Assembly (NCBI RefSeq): GCF_050003625.1
Contig: NC_134397.1
Coordinates: 97,076,162 to 97,140,161, forward strand
DNA: 64,000 nucleotides
Direction of reading: 5' to 3'
Source: Haematobia irritans
Taxonomy: Eukaryota; Arthropoda; Insecta; Diptera; Muscidae
Under the pieces are notes generated by a model. It did no database searches and was not told where the DNA came from. It saw only the letters and a list, made by a program, of their open reading frames with translations. The translations under genes and the position numbers were made by a program. Numbering within the stretch: position 1 is the first letter of the stretch; each line of letters opens with the position of its first letter. Positions 22,393 through 33,662 of this stretch are shown here, one piece after another.

Positions 22393-23365
22393 ACAGGTTG
22401 GCTGATAAGTCCCCGGTCTGACACATAGATGGCGTCGCTAGTATTAAATGTATATTATTTTTATATAGTACCAACCTTCAAATGATTCGTGTCAAAATTT
22501 GACGTCTGTAAGTCAATTAGTTTGTGAGATAGAGCGTCTTTTGTGAAGCAACTTGATAATGAGTTTCCGGACTCTGCCACAGGGAAATCAACAATAATTG
22601 ATTGGTATGCAAAATTCAAGCGTGGTGAAATGAGCACGGAGGACGGTGAACGTAGTGGACGCCCGAAAGAGGTGGTTACCGACGAAAACATCAAAAAATT
22701 CCACAAAATGATTTGAATGACCGTAAAATGAAGTTGATCGAGATAGCAGAGACCTTAAAGATATCAAAGGAACGTGTTGGTCATATCATTCATCAATATT
22801 TGGATATGCGGAAGCTCTGTGCAAAATGGGTACCGCGCGAGCTCACATTTGACCAAAAACAACAACGTGATGATGATTCTGAGCGGTGTTTGCAGCTCGT
22901 AATACACCAGAGTTTTTCCGTCGATATGTGACAATGGATGAAGCATGGCTCCATCACTACACTCCTGAGTCCAATCAACAGTAGGCTGAGTGGACAGCGG
23001 TCTCAGGACAGCTGAGTGGACAGCGGTGAACCGTCTCCGAAGCGTGGAAAGACTCCGCTGGCAAAGTAATGGCCTCTGTTTGCGCATGGAATAATTTTTA
23101 TCGATTATCTTGAGAAGGGAAAAACCATCAACAGTGACTATTATATGGCGTTATTGGAGCGTTTGAAGGTCGAAATCGCGGCAAAACGGCCCCATATGAA
23201 GAAGAAAAAAGTGTTGTTCCACCAAGACAACGCACCGTGCCACAAGTCATTGAGAACTATGGCAAAAATTCATGAATTGGGCTTCGAATTGCTTCCCCAC
23301 CCACCGTATTCTCCAGATCTGGCCCCCAGCGACTTTTTCTTGTTCTCAGACCTCAAAAGGATGCT
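22393..23365 (+). mobile_element. irritans-type mariner, 3'-truncated copy
   Basis: A TA precedes ACAGGTTGGCTGATAAGTCC, the terminal repeat seen also at 49949, 51230 and 63944. The element matches the copy at 49949-51230 up to the LKRML codons, and then passes straight into family D sequence (GCTGATTTATTGG, also at 26508). The 3' quarter and right terminal repeat are gone. Confidence 0.85.
22560..23365 (+). pseudogene. Broken mariner transposase (DD34D, irritans subfamily)
   Basis: Segments correspond to the helix-turn-helix part (LNDRKMKLIEIAETLKISKE), the first catalytic D (TMDEAW) and the second catalytic D (HQDNAPCHKS). They also include PPYSPDLAPSDFF with the third D. A 98-bp deletion at about 22552, bounded by CTT in both flanks when compared with the other copy, removes the start codon and first 30 or so codons. 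A short direct duplication (GCTGAGTGGACAGCGGT, twice at 22985-23030), stops and frameshifts follow. It cannot make transposase. Confidence 0.85.
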
Positions 23366-23744
23366 GATTTATTGGAAACCTAGGCGCATATACATATTAG
23401 AAGGAACATTGTTACATGGTTATAGCAAATTTTAATTAATTATTTAATTGAATGAATCAAATAGTTGATTGATTTTTGTTGCGAGATTAATTAAAATTTT
23501 AATTGATTCAATTAACACTATGATTGAATTTTATGTTAAAAATCAATTACGTTTTTAATTGATTCAATCACACATTTAATTGATTCCGTGACAAAAGTCA
23601 ATTAAATTTTTAATTGAAAATCGTGTTGGTTTTCAATCAAAATTGGGATTGATACTATCATTATCGTGATTGAAGACATTTCAATTAAAAAAATTATTGA
23701 ATTCGCGATTTTCGTGATTGAAATAAAAAAAATGTTTGTGTGTA

Positions 23745-23772
23745 TAGAAGAATTTCCAATTTTTTTTTTGCT
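23745..23772 (+). mobile_element. Family E element, right end
   Basis: GAAGAATTTCCAATTTTTTTTTTGCTGGG continues the family E copy interrupted at 22182 and matches 49232-49258. Confidence 0.55.
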
Positions 23773-23789
23773 GGGATGTTCCACTAAGA

Positions 23790-24013
23790 ACGAGGTTTAT
23801 TAAAAAAAACATACGCCCTGGTTTAACGAATCTATAAAGGCACAGATTGCGAGAAGGGACCAACTATATAGACAATGGAAGCGGTTGAAAACTTGTGCTT
23901 TGTGGGACGAGTTTAAAAGTCTACGACGCGAGGTTGGTAAAGGAGGCGAAAACAAATTATTATGGCGAGAAATTTAGAGCGGCGGTTAGTTAGGGAAATC
24001 AGAAATATTGGTC
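23790..24013 (+). pseudogene. CR1/Jockey-group LINE, piece 1 (linker before RT)
   Basis: Translation gives HTPWFNESIKAQIARRDQLY and then RQWKRLKTCALWDEFKSLRR. This is the conserved segment between endonuclease and reverse transcriptase in CR1/Jockey-type ORF2. It ends in KSEILV-like codons where family D inserted (TA at 24014). The next piece is at 27106. Frameshifts are present. Confidence 0.7.
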
Positions 24014-24236
24014 TACATACAAAAAATTATCACCAAAATTTTTTCAATTAAACACTTAATTGAATTTGGAAACGGATTCAATTAATATGTTAATTGATTC
24101 AATTAATTATTTAATCAAATCCGAATAAAAACCAAAAAAAACCAAATCCGAATAAAAAAAAATGATTGATATTTGTTACGTTTCCAATTAAAATATTAAT
24201 TAATTCAAGCAATTTGTTAATCAATTCGGAAATAAT

Positions 24237-24381
24237 TATACCCTTCACCACTACTGTGGTACAGGGTATAATAAGTTTGTGCATTTGTATGTAACGCCAA
24301 GAAGGAAAAGTCTGAGATCCATCGTTTAGTATACCGATCGTCTTAGAATTAAATTCTGAGTCGATTTAGCGATGTCCGTCT

Positions 24382-24415
<34 letters not shown>

Positions 24416-25263
24416 TCATGTATTTTTGTGCGCAAAGTACAGGTCGCAGTTTAAGTCCGATCGTCCTTAAATTTGGCATAGGGTCGTTTTTTGGGACAAA
24501 GACAATCGCTATTGATTTTGGAAAAAATCGGTTCAGATTTAGATATAGCTGCCATATATATTTATACCCGATCTGGTTATAATTGGCGTGTTTAGCAACC
24601 GATGTTCTTCAAATTCAGTACATGCGAATATTTTATGAGTCTCGAAAAACTTGCAAAATATCAGCCAAATCGGTTCAGATTTAGATATAGCTCCCATATA
24701 TAGCTTTCGCCCGATTTACACTCATATGACCGCAGTGGCCAATTTTCAACTCCGATTTAGTAGACATTTTGCACAGAGAGTAGAATTAGCATTGTTGCTA
24801 TGCGTGCCAAATTTGGTGGACATCGGTTCAGATTTAGATATAGCTCCCATATATATGTTTTTTTGATTTCGACAAAAATGGTCAAAATACCAACATTTTC
24901 CTTGTAAAATCGCCACTGCTTAGACGAAAAATTGTAAAAATGACTCTAATTTTCTTAAACTTCTAATACATATATATCGAGCGATAAATCACAAAAAAAC
25001 TTTTGCGAAGTTTCCTTAAAATTGCTTCAGATTTAAATGTTTCCCATATCTTTTTTTTTTTTTAATTTGTTCCACCCTAGTGCCTAGTCTATCAAATTCT
25101 GTCCAAATCGGGTGATATTTAAATGTATGTATTTGGGATAAACCTTTGTATATAGCCCACAACACATTTGACGGATGTGATATGGTATCGAAAATTTAGA
25201 TCTACAAAGTGGTGCAGGGTATAATATAGTCGGCCCCGCCCGACTTTAGACTTTCCTTACTTG
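24237..25263 (+). mobile_element. Family G element, subtype 1 (hairpin head, 150-bp repeats)
   Basis: The head TTATACCCTTCACCAC is followed by GTGGTACAGGGTATAA, a strong hairpin. A GTCTGTCTGTC/CCGTCCGTC tract lies at about 24375-24415. CGGTTCAGATTTAGATATAG recurs at about 24530, 24670 and 24825. The tail has GGTGCAGGGTATAATATAGT and CCCGCCCGACTTTA near 25212-25245. No coding capacity is seen and the class is uncertain. Confidence 0.55.
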
Positions 25264-25339
25264 TTTTCAATTACAAACGTGATTGAAAATTTTTCCGTTT
25301 CCAATTACACATGTGATTGATCCAATCACCTTTGTGATT

Positions 25340-26560
25340 GAAATTGAATAATTTTGAGCCATGGAAAGAGCGAAAAGAGAACAAGAGAATAGGTATTTAT
25401 TCAACAATGTATGATGGAGAGATCAGTATGTGGAAGTAACTCGTAACGAACGGTTGGTTTTTGTTTTTCGCGTAAATTGAAAAACATGATTGGCGACATT
25501 CTGTCTGCTGCATTCAAAACGTGTGCATAAATATTTTGAACGCAACAACAAATCATAGCAAAGGGTTTAAATAAATAAATTGTGCAACAACAAATGGCCA
25601 CCTGGTAAAGGTTTGAAAAAATATATGACAGAACGCATTTGAAATTACCTGTGTCTGTGTTTTCGAGGTATTGTAAAAATGAAAAACAATCCACGTTTAT
25701 TGAAGGTAAGAAATTGTGGAATGTGAATACCGTTTTCCGTTGAAGCCTGTTTACATTAAACGGACTAAAGTAATATATTTTTTATTCATTTCTTTTAGTG
25801 ACCAATTTTATTTCGTGACATTGACCAATCAATCCCATCAACTCTATCATTTTTATCAAATATATAAGAATGTGTTTGCGATCAAAAGGTGGGTACAGTA
25901 TTGATCTTTTAAAATTATAATTTTTTTCACTCCTAGTTTTCTTAAAACCAAGAGCGGTATGGTGGGTTGGTTGAAAGATTCACCTTCAAGTTGCGAAGTA
26001 GCGTTGGCATTAAATTGCATTTTTGTTTTACCTGTCTTTTTCAGTTTGAACCCAAGTAGAGAGCAGTATATCTGATATATAAACTAATGAGCTGAATTAT
26101 GTAATGGTAAAAAAGTTCTTTCTTTTGGATTTAAAAATTTGAAAAATATCCGAAAATAATAAAAATATTTATATTTTTTTCTATTTTCAGAATTTGCAAA
26201 GTTCATCAATATAATACCATATATTACATTGCTTTCCCATTATTTTTGTCTTTGATTGGTTCAAATTTTAATAGACGATATCAATATGTGGAAATTTTGG
26301 AAAGGAATTAAATTACCGAGCTCCTTAATACACCTTTTTATGCTACAAGACTATAAGTGCAAAAGAAGATTATAAATCTGCAACTTGGGACTAAGAACTT
26401 GATATTCTATGCAGGAAATGTTTAACAAAATTAACTTTTAATTGAACAAAATTAAATTCGAATTATTCTGTTTACTTTCAGAAAAACTAATTTAGCTTAC
26501 AGGCTGCTGATTTATTGGAAATCCAGGCGCATCTACATATTAGAAGGAACATGCTGACAT
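25340..26560. other. Unassigned interior of the long family D copy
   Basis: AAGGTAAGAAATT at about 25703 and TTTCTTTTAG at about 25789 resemble a donor and acceptor, but no conserved protein is recognised. The segment GGCTGCTGATTTATTGG at 26502-26518 also occurs in the other family D copy (23362). Confidence 0.35.
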
Positions 26561-27105
26561 GATTATTATGATAAGGAAAATAATGATGTATATAGTTTAT
26601 TTTTTCACCCTATAATTGTTATTGATAGTAATTTTATGTGTAAGTCATGTTAGAACAAACACACACAAATGACAAGAACCAAATTTATTTGTCTATTGCA
26701 TAATTCAAAAAATAATAAAATATTGAATATGTTTTATAAGAAACACATATTTTCTTTTATTTCAAATAAAACTAAATACGATTTTTTAATTATTTAATTA
26801 TTTAATTGAATGAATCAAATAGTTGATTGATTTTTGTCGCGAAATTAATTAAAATTTTAATTGATTCAATTAAAACTGTGATTGAATTTTATGTTAAAAA
26901 TCAATCACGTTTTTAATTGATTCAATCACACAATTAATTGATTACGTGACAAAAGTCAATTAAATTTTTAATTGAACATCGTGTTGGTTTTCAATCAGAA
27001 TGGGTGATTGATACTATCATTTTCGTGATTGAAGACATTTCAATTAAAAAAATGATTGAATCCGCGATTTTCGTGATTGAAATAAAAAAAATTTTTTGGT
27101 GTGTA

Positions 27106-28136
27106 GGTACAAGGGGCAAACCACCGTGTTGTGACTGTGACCCTGATGAGTTGAATCACTCTTTTTTAAAAACTAATATACCTGAACCCAATAACGAGTC
27201 TTTTTTCGCTTCTGAGTCTGATTCTGCCTACTTTTCAAACAATGTCTCCTTTGCATGCGTTTCCGAATCTGACACACTAAAATCTTTAATGAGCGTAAAA
27301 TCATCTGCAGCTGGAATGGATGGGGTAGATCCAAGATTTTTAAATCTACTACTGCCTCCTATACTTCCATACATAACACACATCTTCAACCACATCCTGA
27401 CAACGTCCGTTTTACCTAGTAGGTGGAAGATATCGAAGGTGACACCTTTGCCTAAATCCAACGGTGAGTATAGGCCAATAAGTGTATTGCCTTTTCTGTC
27501 GAAAGCTTTTAAGAACACAATGCATCGTCAGATTATTGATTTCATTACCATCAACAGACTTATTACAGACCGGCAATCTGGTTTTCGTAGCAATAGAAGT
27601 TGTGCCACCGTATTAATAGATGTCGCTGAAGAAACCTGGGCAACTATTGACCAAAATCATATTAGCTTTCTGTTGTTATTAGACGACTCCAAAGCTTTTG
27701 ATTCTGTGAGTCATTCACTTTTGATAAATAAGCTCTCTCGATACTATGGATTTGAACAGACCGCTAGATCTCTAATTCGATCATATCTTAGTGAAAGATT
27801 GCAGACAGTATATGTGAATTTGTGTCTAAAGAGGGGGGTGCCACAGGGGTCTGTCTTGGGGCCCTTACTCTGCTGTTTATACATAAATGCTGTAGTAAAT
27901 GTTGTCCGGGATTGCAATATCCACATCTACGCCGATGATATACAGCTGATATTTTATTGTGATTCCAGAGGAACTGACATATGTATAAATGCCATAAATG
28001 ACAATTTACAAGAGATTGACTTCACGCAATGGGCTACTGCTAAATCCCTCCAAGACAAGTAATTTCCAGGCGTCAAATGGACTTACGTGATTTACCCAGC
28101 CTATTCATCAATGGGAGTACTATGGAATATACCATT
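27106..28136 (+). pseudogene. CR1/Jockey-group LINE, piece 2: reverse transcriptase
   Basis: Sequence to 28062 is open, then shifts frame but stays homologous to about 28130. Reverse transcriptase blocks in order are SSAAGMDGVDP, GEYRPISVLPFLSKAF, RQSGFRSNRSCATVLIDV, LLLLDDSKAFDSVSHSL, RGVPQGSVLGPLL and the catalytic YADD in HIYADDIQL. The normal LLDFSKAFD motif has D in place of F. No RNase H follows, consistent with CR1/Jockey types. After the frame change, RQMDLRDLPSLFINGSTMEY can be read. The open frame extends upstream into family D only by chance. A family G insertion at 28137 separates it from piece 3. Confidence 0.8.
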
Positions 28137-28154
28137 TTTATACCCTCCATCATA

Positions 28155-28796
28155 CACTGAAAAAAATATTGTCGTGAGGTCAAAGATTTCATGTCTTTAA
28201 AATACGAATGCAAATTTTGCTTAGCATAGAAGACGCATTTCTCTAGTATAAAGTTTTTTTTCCTTGACCAAAGGTCGATAAACTTTTCAATGAAGTCGTA
28301 TTGTCCTTATAATTAAGTGATTTGATTTAAAAATGGATATCATAACATGAAAGAAAAAATGTTTGGGCTAAGGTCAACTTGACTTTAATAATTTAGAAAA
28401 AATCTTTAAATTTAATGAAATTGTCTTTAAATTTGTTGTATTTTTTGCATCTTGACTACAAAGCAAAAAATCGTTCAAATATAGGACATGTTTTTCAACA
28501 CTTTATTTTAAAGACGTTTTTTACTTGAAACACAGCATAATTTCTACTAGAAGGAAAATAAAGTCGTCGTTAACTTGTTTTAAAGGACTTTGATAGCATA
28601 TGAAGAAAAAAAGCTGAAAAAGCGAAAAATTAAAATTTGCTTCCTAGAAGCAAGTACACAAAACCCGATTTTAAAAGAGAATTGTGTCTTAAAAGTATCC
28701 TTACTTGTATTCTCCGCTTCTTTGGCTCGGAATCAATACCAAATTTTTTAAAGTAAAGACAAAATCTTTGGAACCGGGTATGCTTTTTTTTCAGTG
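28155..28796 (+). mobile_element. Family B miniature element (CACTGAAAAA ends)
   Basis: TA-CACTGAAAAAAATATTGTCG on the left and TTTTTTTTCAGTG-TA on the right surround 642 bp. Removal restores the family G head (CCTCCATCA-TA-GGATGGGG), which proves the insertion. Internal marks shared by the family are ATTCCGAGCCAAAGAAGCGG (reverse here) and a block reading ATGCGTCTTC in other copies. Confidence 0.75.
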
Positions 28797-28979
28797 TAGG
28801 ATGGGGGTTTATTAACTTTGTCATTCCGTTTGTAACACATCGAAATAGTGCTCTAAAACCCCATAAAGTATATATATTCTGGGTCGTGGTGAAATTCTGA
28901 GTCGATCTAAGCATGTACGTCCGTCTGTTGAAATCACGCTAACTTCCGCACGAAACAAGCTATCGACTTGAAACTTGGC

Positions 28980-30300
28980 ACAAGTAGTTGTTATCGATGT
29001 AGGTCGGATGGTATTGAAAATGGGCCATATCGGTCCACTTTTAGGTATAGCCCCCATATAAAGCGACCCTCAGATTTGGCTTGTGGAGCCTCTAACAGAA
29101 GCATGTTGGTATATGGTATCTAACAACCATGCAAAAATTGATCCATATCGGTCCTTAATTATATAGCCCCCATATAAACCGATCCCCAAATTTGGCTTGT
29201 GGAGCCTCTAAGAGAAGCATATTTCATCCGATCCGGCTGAAATTTGGTACATGATGTTGGTATATGGTCTCTAACAATCATGCAAAAATTGGTCCACATC
29301 GGTCCATAATTATATATAGTCCCCATATAAACCGATCCCCAGATTTGGCTTGCGGAGCCTCAAAGAGAATCAAATTTCATCCGATCCGGCCGAAATTTGG
29401 TACATGATGTTGGTATATGGTCTCTAACAACCATGCAAAAATTGGTCCACATCGATCCATAATTATATATAGCCCCCATATAAACCGATCCCCAGATTTG
29501 GCTTGTGGAGCCTCTAAGAGAAGCATATTTCATCCGATCCGGCTGAAATTTGGTACATGGTGTTGGTATATGGTCTCTAACAACCATGCAAAAATTGGTC
29601 CATATCAGTCCTTAATTATATATGGCCCCCATATAAACCGATTCCCAGATTTGGCTTGTGGAGCCTCTAAGAGAAGCATATTTCATCCGATCCGGCTGAA
29701 ATTTGGTACATGATGTTGGTATATGGTCTCTAACAATCATGCAAAAATTGGTCCACATCGGTCCATAATTATATATAGTCCCCATATAAACCGATCCCCA
29801 GATTTGGGTTGCGGAGCCTCAAAGAGAAGCAAATTTCATCCGATCCGCCTAAAATTTGGTACATGATATTGGTATATGGTCTCTAACAACCATGCAAAAA
29901 TTGGTCCACATCGGTCCATAATTATATGTAGTTGTTATCGATGTAGGTCGGATGGTATTGAAAATGGGCCATATCGGTCCACTTTTACGTATAGCCCCCA
30001 TATAAACCGATCCCCAGATTTGGCTTGCGAAGTCTCCAAGAGAAGCAAATTTCATCCAATCCGGTTGTAATTTGGAACATGGTGTTAGTATATGATCTTT
30101 AACAACCGTGCCAGAACTGGTCCATATCGGTCCATAATTATATATAGCCCCCATATAAGACGTTCTCCAGATTTGACCTCCGGAGCCTCTTGGAGGAGCA
30201 AAATTCATCCGATCCGGTTCAAATTAGGAACGTGGTGTTAGTATATGGTCGCTAACAACCATACCAAAATTGGTCCAATCACACAAAAATTGGTCCATAT
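28980..30300 (+). repeat. Tandem array, unit about 153 bp
   Basis: CAGATTTGGCTTG or close variants recur at about 29070, 29188, 29341, 29495, 29648 and 29801, then less regularly to 30170. The spacing from 29188 to 29801 is 153-154 bp. Each unit includes CCCCCATATAAACCGATCCC and TTTCATCCGATCCGG. Open frames through the array are artefacts of the repeat. Confidence 0.8.
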
Positions 30301-30339
30301 CGGTTCATAATCATGGTTGCCACTAGAGCCAAAAATAAT

Positions 30340-30650
30340 CTACCAAAATTTTATTTCTATGGAAAATTTTGTCAAAATTTTATTTCTAGAGAAAATTTTG
30401 TTAAAATTTTATTCGGTTCATAATAAAATTTTCATCATTGTCAAAATTGTATTTCTATTGCAAATTTTGTTAAAATTTTATTCGGTTCATAATCATGGTT
30501 GCCACTCGAGCCAAAAATAATCTACCAAGATTTTCCTTCTATAGAAAATTTTGTCAAAATTTTTATTTCTATAGAAAATTTTGTAAAATTTTATTTCTAT
30601 AGAAAATTTTGTTAAAATTTTATTTCTGTAAAAAATTTTATGTCTACTTT
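30340..30650 (+). repeat. Short AT-rich tandem repeat (about 28-30 bp unit)
   Basis: TCAAAATTTTATTTCTATAG followed by AAAATTTTG is repeated with variation about seven times. The unit is nearly self-complementary. A longer repeat, TTCGGTTCATAATCATGGTT, occurs at 30301 and 30482. Confidence 0.6.
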
Positions 30651-30894
30651 GTCAAACTGAATTATATACGTATTGGATCGATCTTTTTTGATTTAATATA
30701 TACCACGTATGGACTTACATACAATTTAGAAGATGGTGTTAGGAGGTTTTAAGATACCTTGCCATCGACAAGCGTTACCGCAACTTAAGTAATTCGATTG
30801 TGGATGACAGTGTTTAGAAGAAGTTTCTACGCAATCCATGATGGAGGGTACATGAGCTTCGGCCTGGCCGAACTTACGACCGTATATATTGTTT

Positions 30895-31199
30895 TTTAAT
30901 ATATTTTTTATTTACTTCAATTTGTTACAATTCATAAATTCTATGTTGCCCCAGCGCCCTAATGTCTTTATAGGAGCTAACCTTATCGGTACCTATATAA
31001 TGCAAGGAATTTAGGAGTTATGTTTGATAGCGGACTCTCGTGGAACAGACACATTGATACGACTATTGGAACCGTATACGGCATGTTGCATTCCTTATGG
31101 AAGTTGCAGCCTTTTATTCAAACTCATATAAGACAGTTGATTGCAAAATCATACTTAGTATCAAGGATTATTTATTGCTGTGAGCTTTACTCAAATTGG
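30895..31199 (+). pseudogene. CR1/Jockey-group LINE, piece 3 (after RT core)
   Basis: Readable codons include ARNLGVMFDSGLSWNRHID, then GMLHSLWKLQPFI and RQLIAKSYLVSRIIYCCEL. This is the conserved region after YADD in CR1/Jockey-type elements (LGVxxDxxLxW). The upstream part, 30895-31010, has stops. Family A interrupts it at 31200. Confidence 0.75.
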
Positions 31200-31949
31200 T
31201 ACACTGTTAGAAAAATATATTTTTCATATGTTCCGATATAAACAAAATGTGTGTTCGGGCACAATTTTTAAACACAATATATTTAAGTGCAAACATGTAA
31301 TGTTCCTAAACTAACACTAAATGTTTTGGACACATATGTTAGTATGTTAGAATATATTATGTTTGGGGCATGAATGTTTCATAAAAATAATATGTGTGAA
31401 TGTAAACATATATAAATTTACAAATTTCGAGTAAACATATATATGTTGTGATATTTTATTCAGAGAGCGACAGAGATAGGAATATAGAGAAAGAAATAGA
31501 GATGGAAACCGGGAGGGTTGACGAAAGATATCAACATAACACAGCGAGAGAATCAAAGGAGAGCAATTTCTGTGAAACCGATTGTATGTTGTTTCGGAAA
31601 ACTGTTTTATGATAAGTCCAAAAATTTGATATGCTTAAGTCTAAATATTTTTTAGTTTGAATATTGAAGTGAGTATTCGGAGTAAAGAGAATAGACTTTC
31701 GGAACCAAGAGAATATATATTAAGAAAAAAAAACAGCTTGTGTTTTCGCCTTGAGAGCAGCATTTTATGTATGTGTGACATGTGTTTTGTTTATCATTTT
31801 GGCATTATGGGCACAATTTTTTTCTTGGTTCGTTGAAAGAAATCGGAACGTTCGAGGAGTAAGTCAATATATTCAGGCAAAGGAAATGAAAAAAAACGGT
31901 GGAAATATACAAAAATTACAAAGGGACCTTCATAAAAATAACGAAAGAG

Positions 31950-31957
31950 CTCTATAC
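31950..31957. repeat. 8-bp target duplication of hAT-like element 1 (left)
   Basis: CTCTATAC is repeated exactly at 37355-37362. An uninterrupted family A copy near 1851 reads CTCTATACTC. Confidence 0.8.
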
Positions 31958-32117
31958 CAGGGATCCGGAGCGGTCCATTTTTTTCGCTCCGCTCCGGAGA
32001 AAAAAAAACCGCTCCGCTCCGAGAAAAAAAAATCGCTCCGCTCCGCTCCACGCTCCGCTCCGCTCCTCTTCGAGAAAATTATAGTACAAACATTGTATTA
32101 TTTGTTCAATTGAGTTT

Positions 32118-32771
32118 TATTTTATTTAGAAAAATCGGGCGGTACATATATGGGAGCTATAGCTAAATCTGAACCGATTTCGATGATTTTTTGCACATAT
32201 AGTTAGTGCTATAGAAGATTACATTTCGCCAACTTTGAGTAAGATCGGTTGATAAATAAGGGTTTTATGACCTAATTTGACAAAATCGGGCGATACATAT
32301 ATATGGGACCTATATCTAAATCTGAACCGATTTCGATGAAATTTTCAGACTTAAAGGGTGATACAGAAGATTATTTTGTGCTAAATTTGACGACGATCGG
32401 TTAGTAAAAAAAGTGCAACGTGACCCCATTTGTCGAAATCGGGCAATACATATATATGGGAGCTATATCTAAATTTGATCCGATTTCTTCCAAATTCAAT
32501 AACGTTCGTCCTTGTGCCCAAAAAAAACTCCCTGTACCAAATTTCATCAAAATCGGTTAATAATTGCGACCGAAATCCTGTGAACAACAAATACATGAAC
32601 AGACGGACGGATGGACGGACGGACGCCAAGCGCTAGATCGACTCAGGAGGTGATTCTGAGTCGATCGGTATATATTTTATGGGGTCTAAAATCAATATTT
32701 CTTGTAGGCACATTTTTTGGCAGATCAAACTTATTATACCCTAACCACTATGTGGTTTAGGGTATAATGAC
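32118..32771 (-). mobile_element. Family G element, subtype 3 (reverse orientation)
   Basis: GCTATATCTAAATCTGAACC or variants recur at about 32157, 32310 and 32465 (spacing about 153). A GACGGACGGATGGACGGACG tract lies at 32600. The hairpin TTATACCCTAACCAC / GTGGTTTAGGGTATAA, at 32733-32768, marks the head. It has the same architecture as 24237-25263, turned round. Confidence 0.6.
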
Positions 32772-33010
32772 TTTAAAACAATGTGTTGAAATATTTTATT
32801 AATTTTGAAGATTTTTTCAGAAATATTAAATCCATTTTGACTTCATTAAAACGAAATTTGCATTCATGTTAGGATACACATTTTTATGTCGAATCACTTA
32901 GCTATGAGGACAAACAGACTTCATTGAAAAGTTTAGAGACTTTTAGACAAGGAAAAACTATTTTTCAGAGAAATACGTCTTCTATTCTAAGCAAAATTCG
33001 TATTCGTATT
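32772..33010 (-). mobile_element. Decayed family B fragment
   Basis: AAACTATTTTTCAGAGAAAT, ACGTCTTCTATTCTAAGC and CGTATTTTAAG match the right half of family B (compare 35395-35470). The termini are missing. Confidence 0.45.
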
Positions 33011-33550
33011 TTAAGCATGTGGAATATTTGGCCTCCCAACAATATTCTTTGCGGTGCACCATCTACTATTTAATATGTGATAGAAACCAAATTTATGAAA
33101 ATGGACCAAAATGGACCAAATTCTGTTTGGTCTGACCATCGGACCAAATTTAAAAATTAGAAATCTTTTGGACCAATTTTGGTCCGATCGGACCAAAACG
33201 GCAACGCTGATTGGAATTGAAAGTATATACACAGAGTAGAAGTAACTACTCTCCGAAAGTTTTTTTTTTGTTTTGCAACAGACGTAGAGAAGAGGTTTTG
33301 TTATATTTGTAATGTGTGTGTGTATGTTTATGTTTGCAACAACCTCCATCGACATCAGTCCGTGGTATACCTACGAATATTCTTACTCAGATCTAGTGTT
33401 ACCTAATTTCGCTTTTTTCCCCTTTGTTGTATAATAAATGTATATGCGCACACCAAAATTGAAACTATCCATAATTTTAATTAAATTTTCGAGAACTAAT
33501 ATCAGAAATAAGAGAATGCTAGGATATAGTACAATAATAAAGCAAATGTG
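33011..33550. other. Unassigned stretch with GGACCAAA repeats
   Basis: GGACCAAA occurs repeatedly at 33100-33200, with a 22-bp perfect palindrome at 33177-33198. No gene is seen. Confidence 0.4.
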
Positions 33551-33662
33551 AATGAAAAAAAGCATGCCCGGTTCCAAAGTTTTTGTCTTTACTTTAACAG
33601 TTTGGGTATTAATTCCGAGCCAAAGAAGCGGAGAATACAAGTAAGGATACTTTAAAGACGTA

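Larger units (their letters stand above)
22183..23742 (+). mobile_element. Family D element (ATTGATTCAATTAA-rich) carrying a mariner
   Basis: TA-CACACAAAAAATTATCACC at the left and TTTGTGTG-TA at the right give a TA duplication inside family E. Both ends hold many variants of ATTGATTCAATTAA in both orientations, so the element is largely self-complementary. A mariner (22393-23365) sits in its left-centre. Other copies lie at 24016-27103 and 58972-59381. Confidence 0.65.
24016..27103 (+). mobile_element. Family D element, long copy
   Basis: It begins CATACAAAAAATTATCACC after a TA and ends TTTTTTGGTGTG before TA (27104-27105). ATTGATTCAATTAA variants mark both ends. Inside lie a family G element (24237-25263) and about 1.2 kb of other sequence (25340-26560) with exon-like splice motifs but no recognised protein. 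It splits the CR1/Jockey-group LINE. Confidence 0.6.
28137..30892 (+). mobile_element. Family G element, subtype 2 (153-bp tandem array)
   Basis: The head TTTATACCCTCCATCA (interrupted by family B) continues GGATGGGGGTTTATTAAC. A GTCCGTCTGTTGAAATCACGC tract follows, then tandem units, then a tail GGAGGGTACATGAGCTTCGG, CCTGGCCGAACTTACG and CCGTATATATTG near 30842-30892. The same head and tail scheme recurs at 49441-55085. It sits inside the CR1/Jockey-group LINE. No protein is encoded. Confidence 0.6.

Noticed and set aside
27004..27105. N-terminal extension of the reverse transcriptase frame
   Set aside because: These codons come from the end of the inserted family D element; the LINE resumes at 27106.
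28821..30208. Several open frames of 60-120 codons on both strands across the tandem array
   Set aside because: The 153-bp unit length is divisible by three and keeps frames open by repetition. No conserved domain is present and equivalent frames exist on the opposite strand.
28980..30300. CRISPR-like regular array
   Set aside because: The units are head-to-tail repeats with no short direct repeats or unique spacers, and the genome is an insect.
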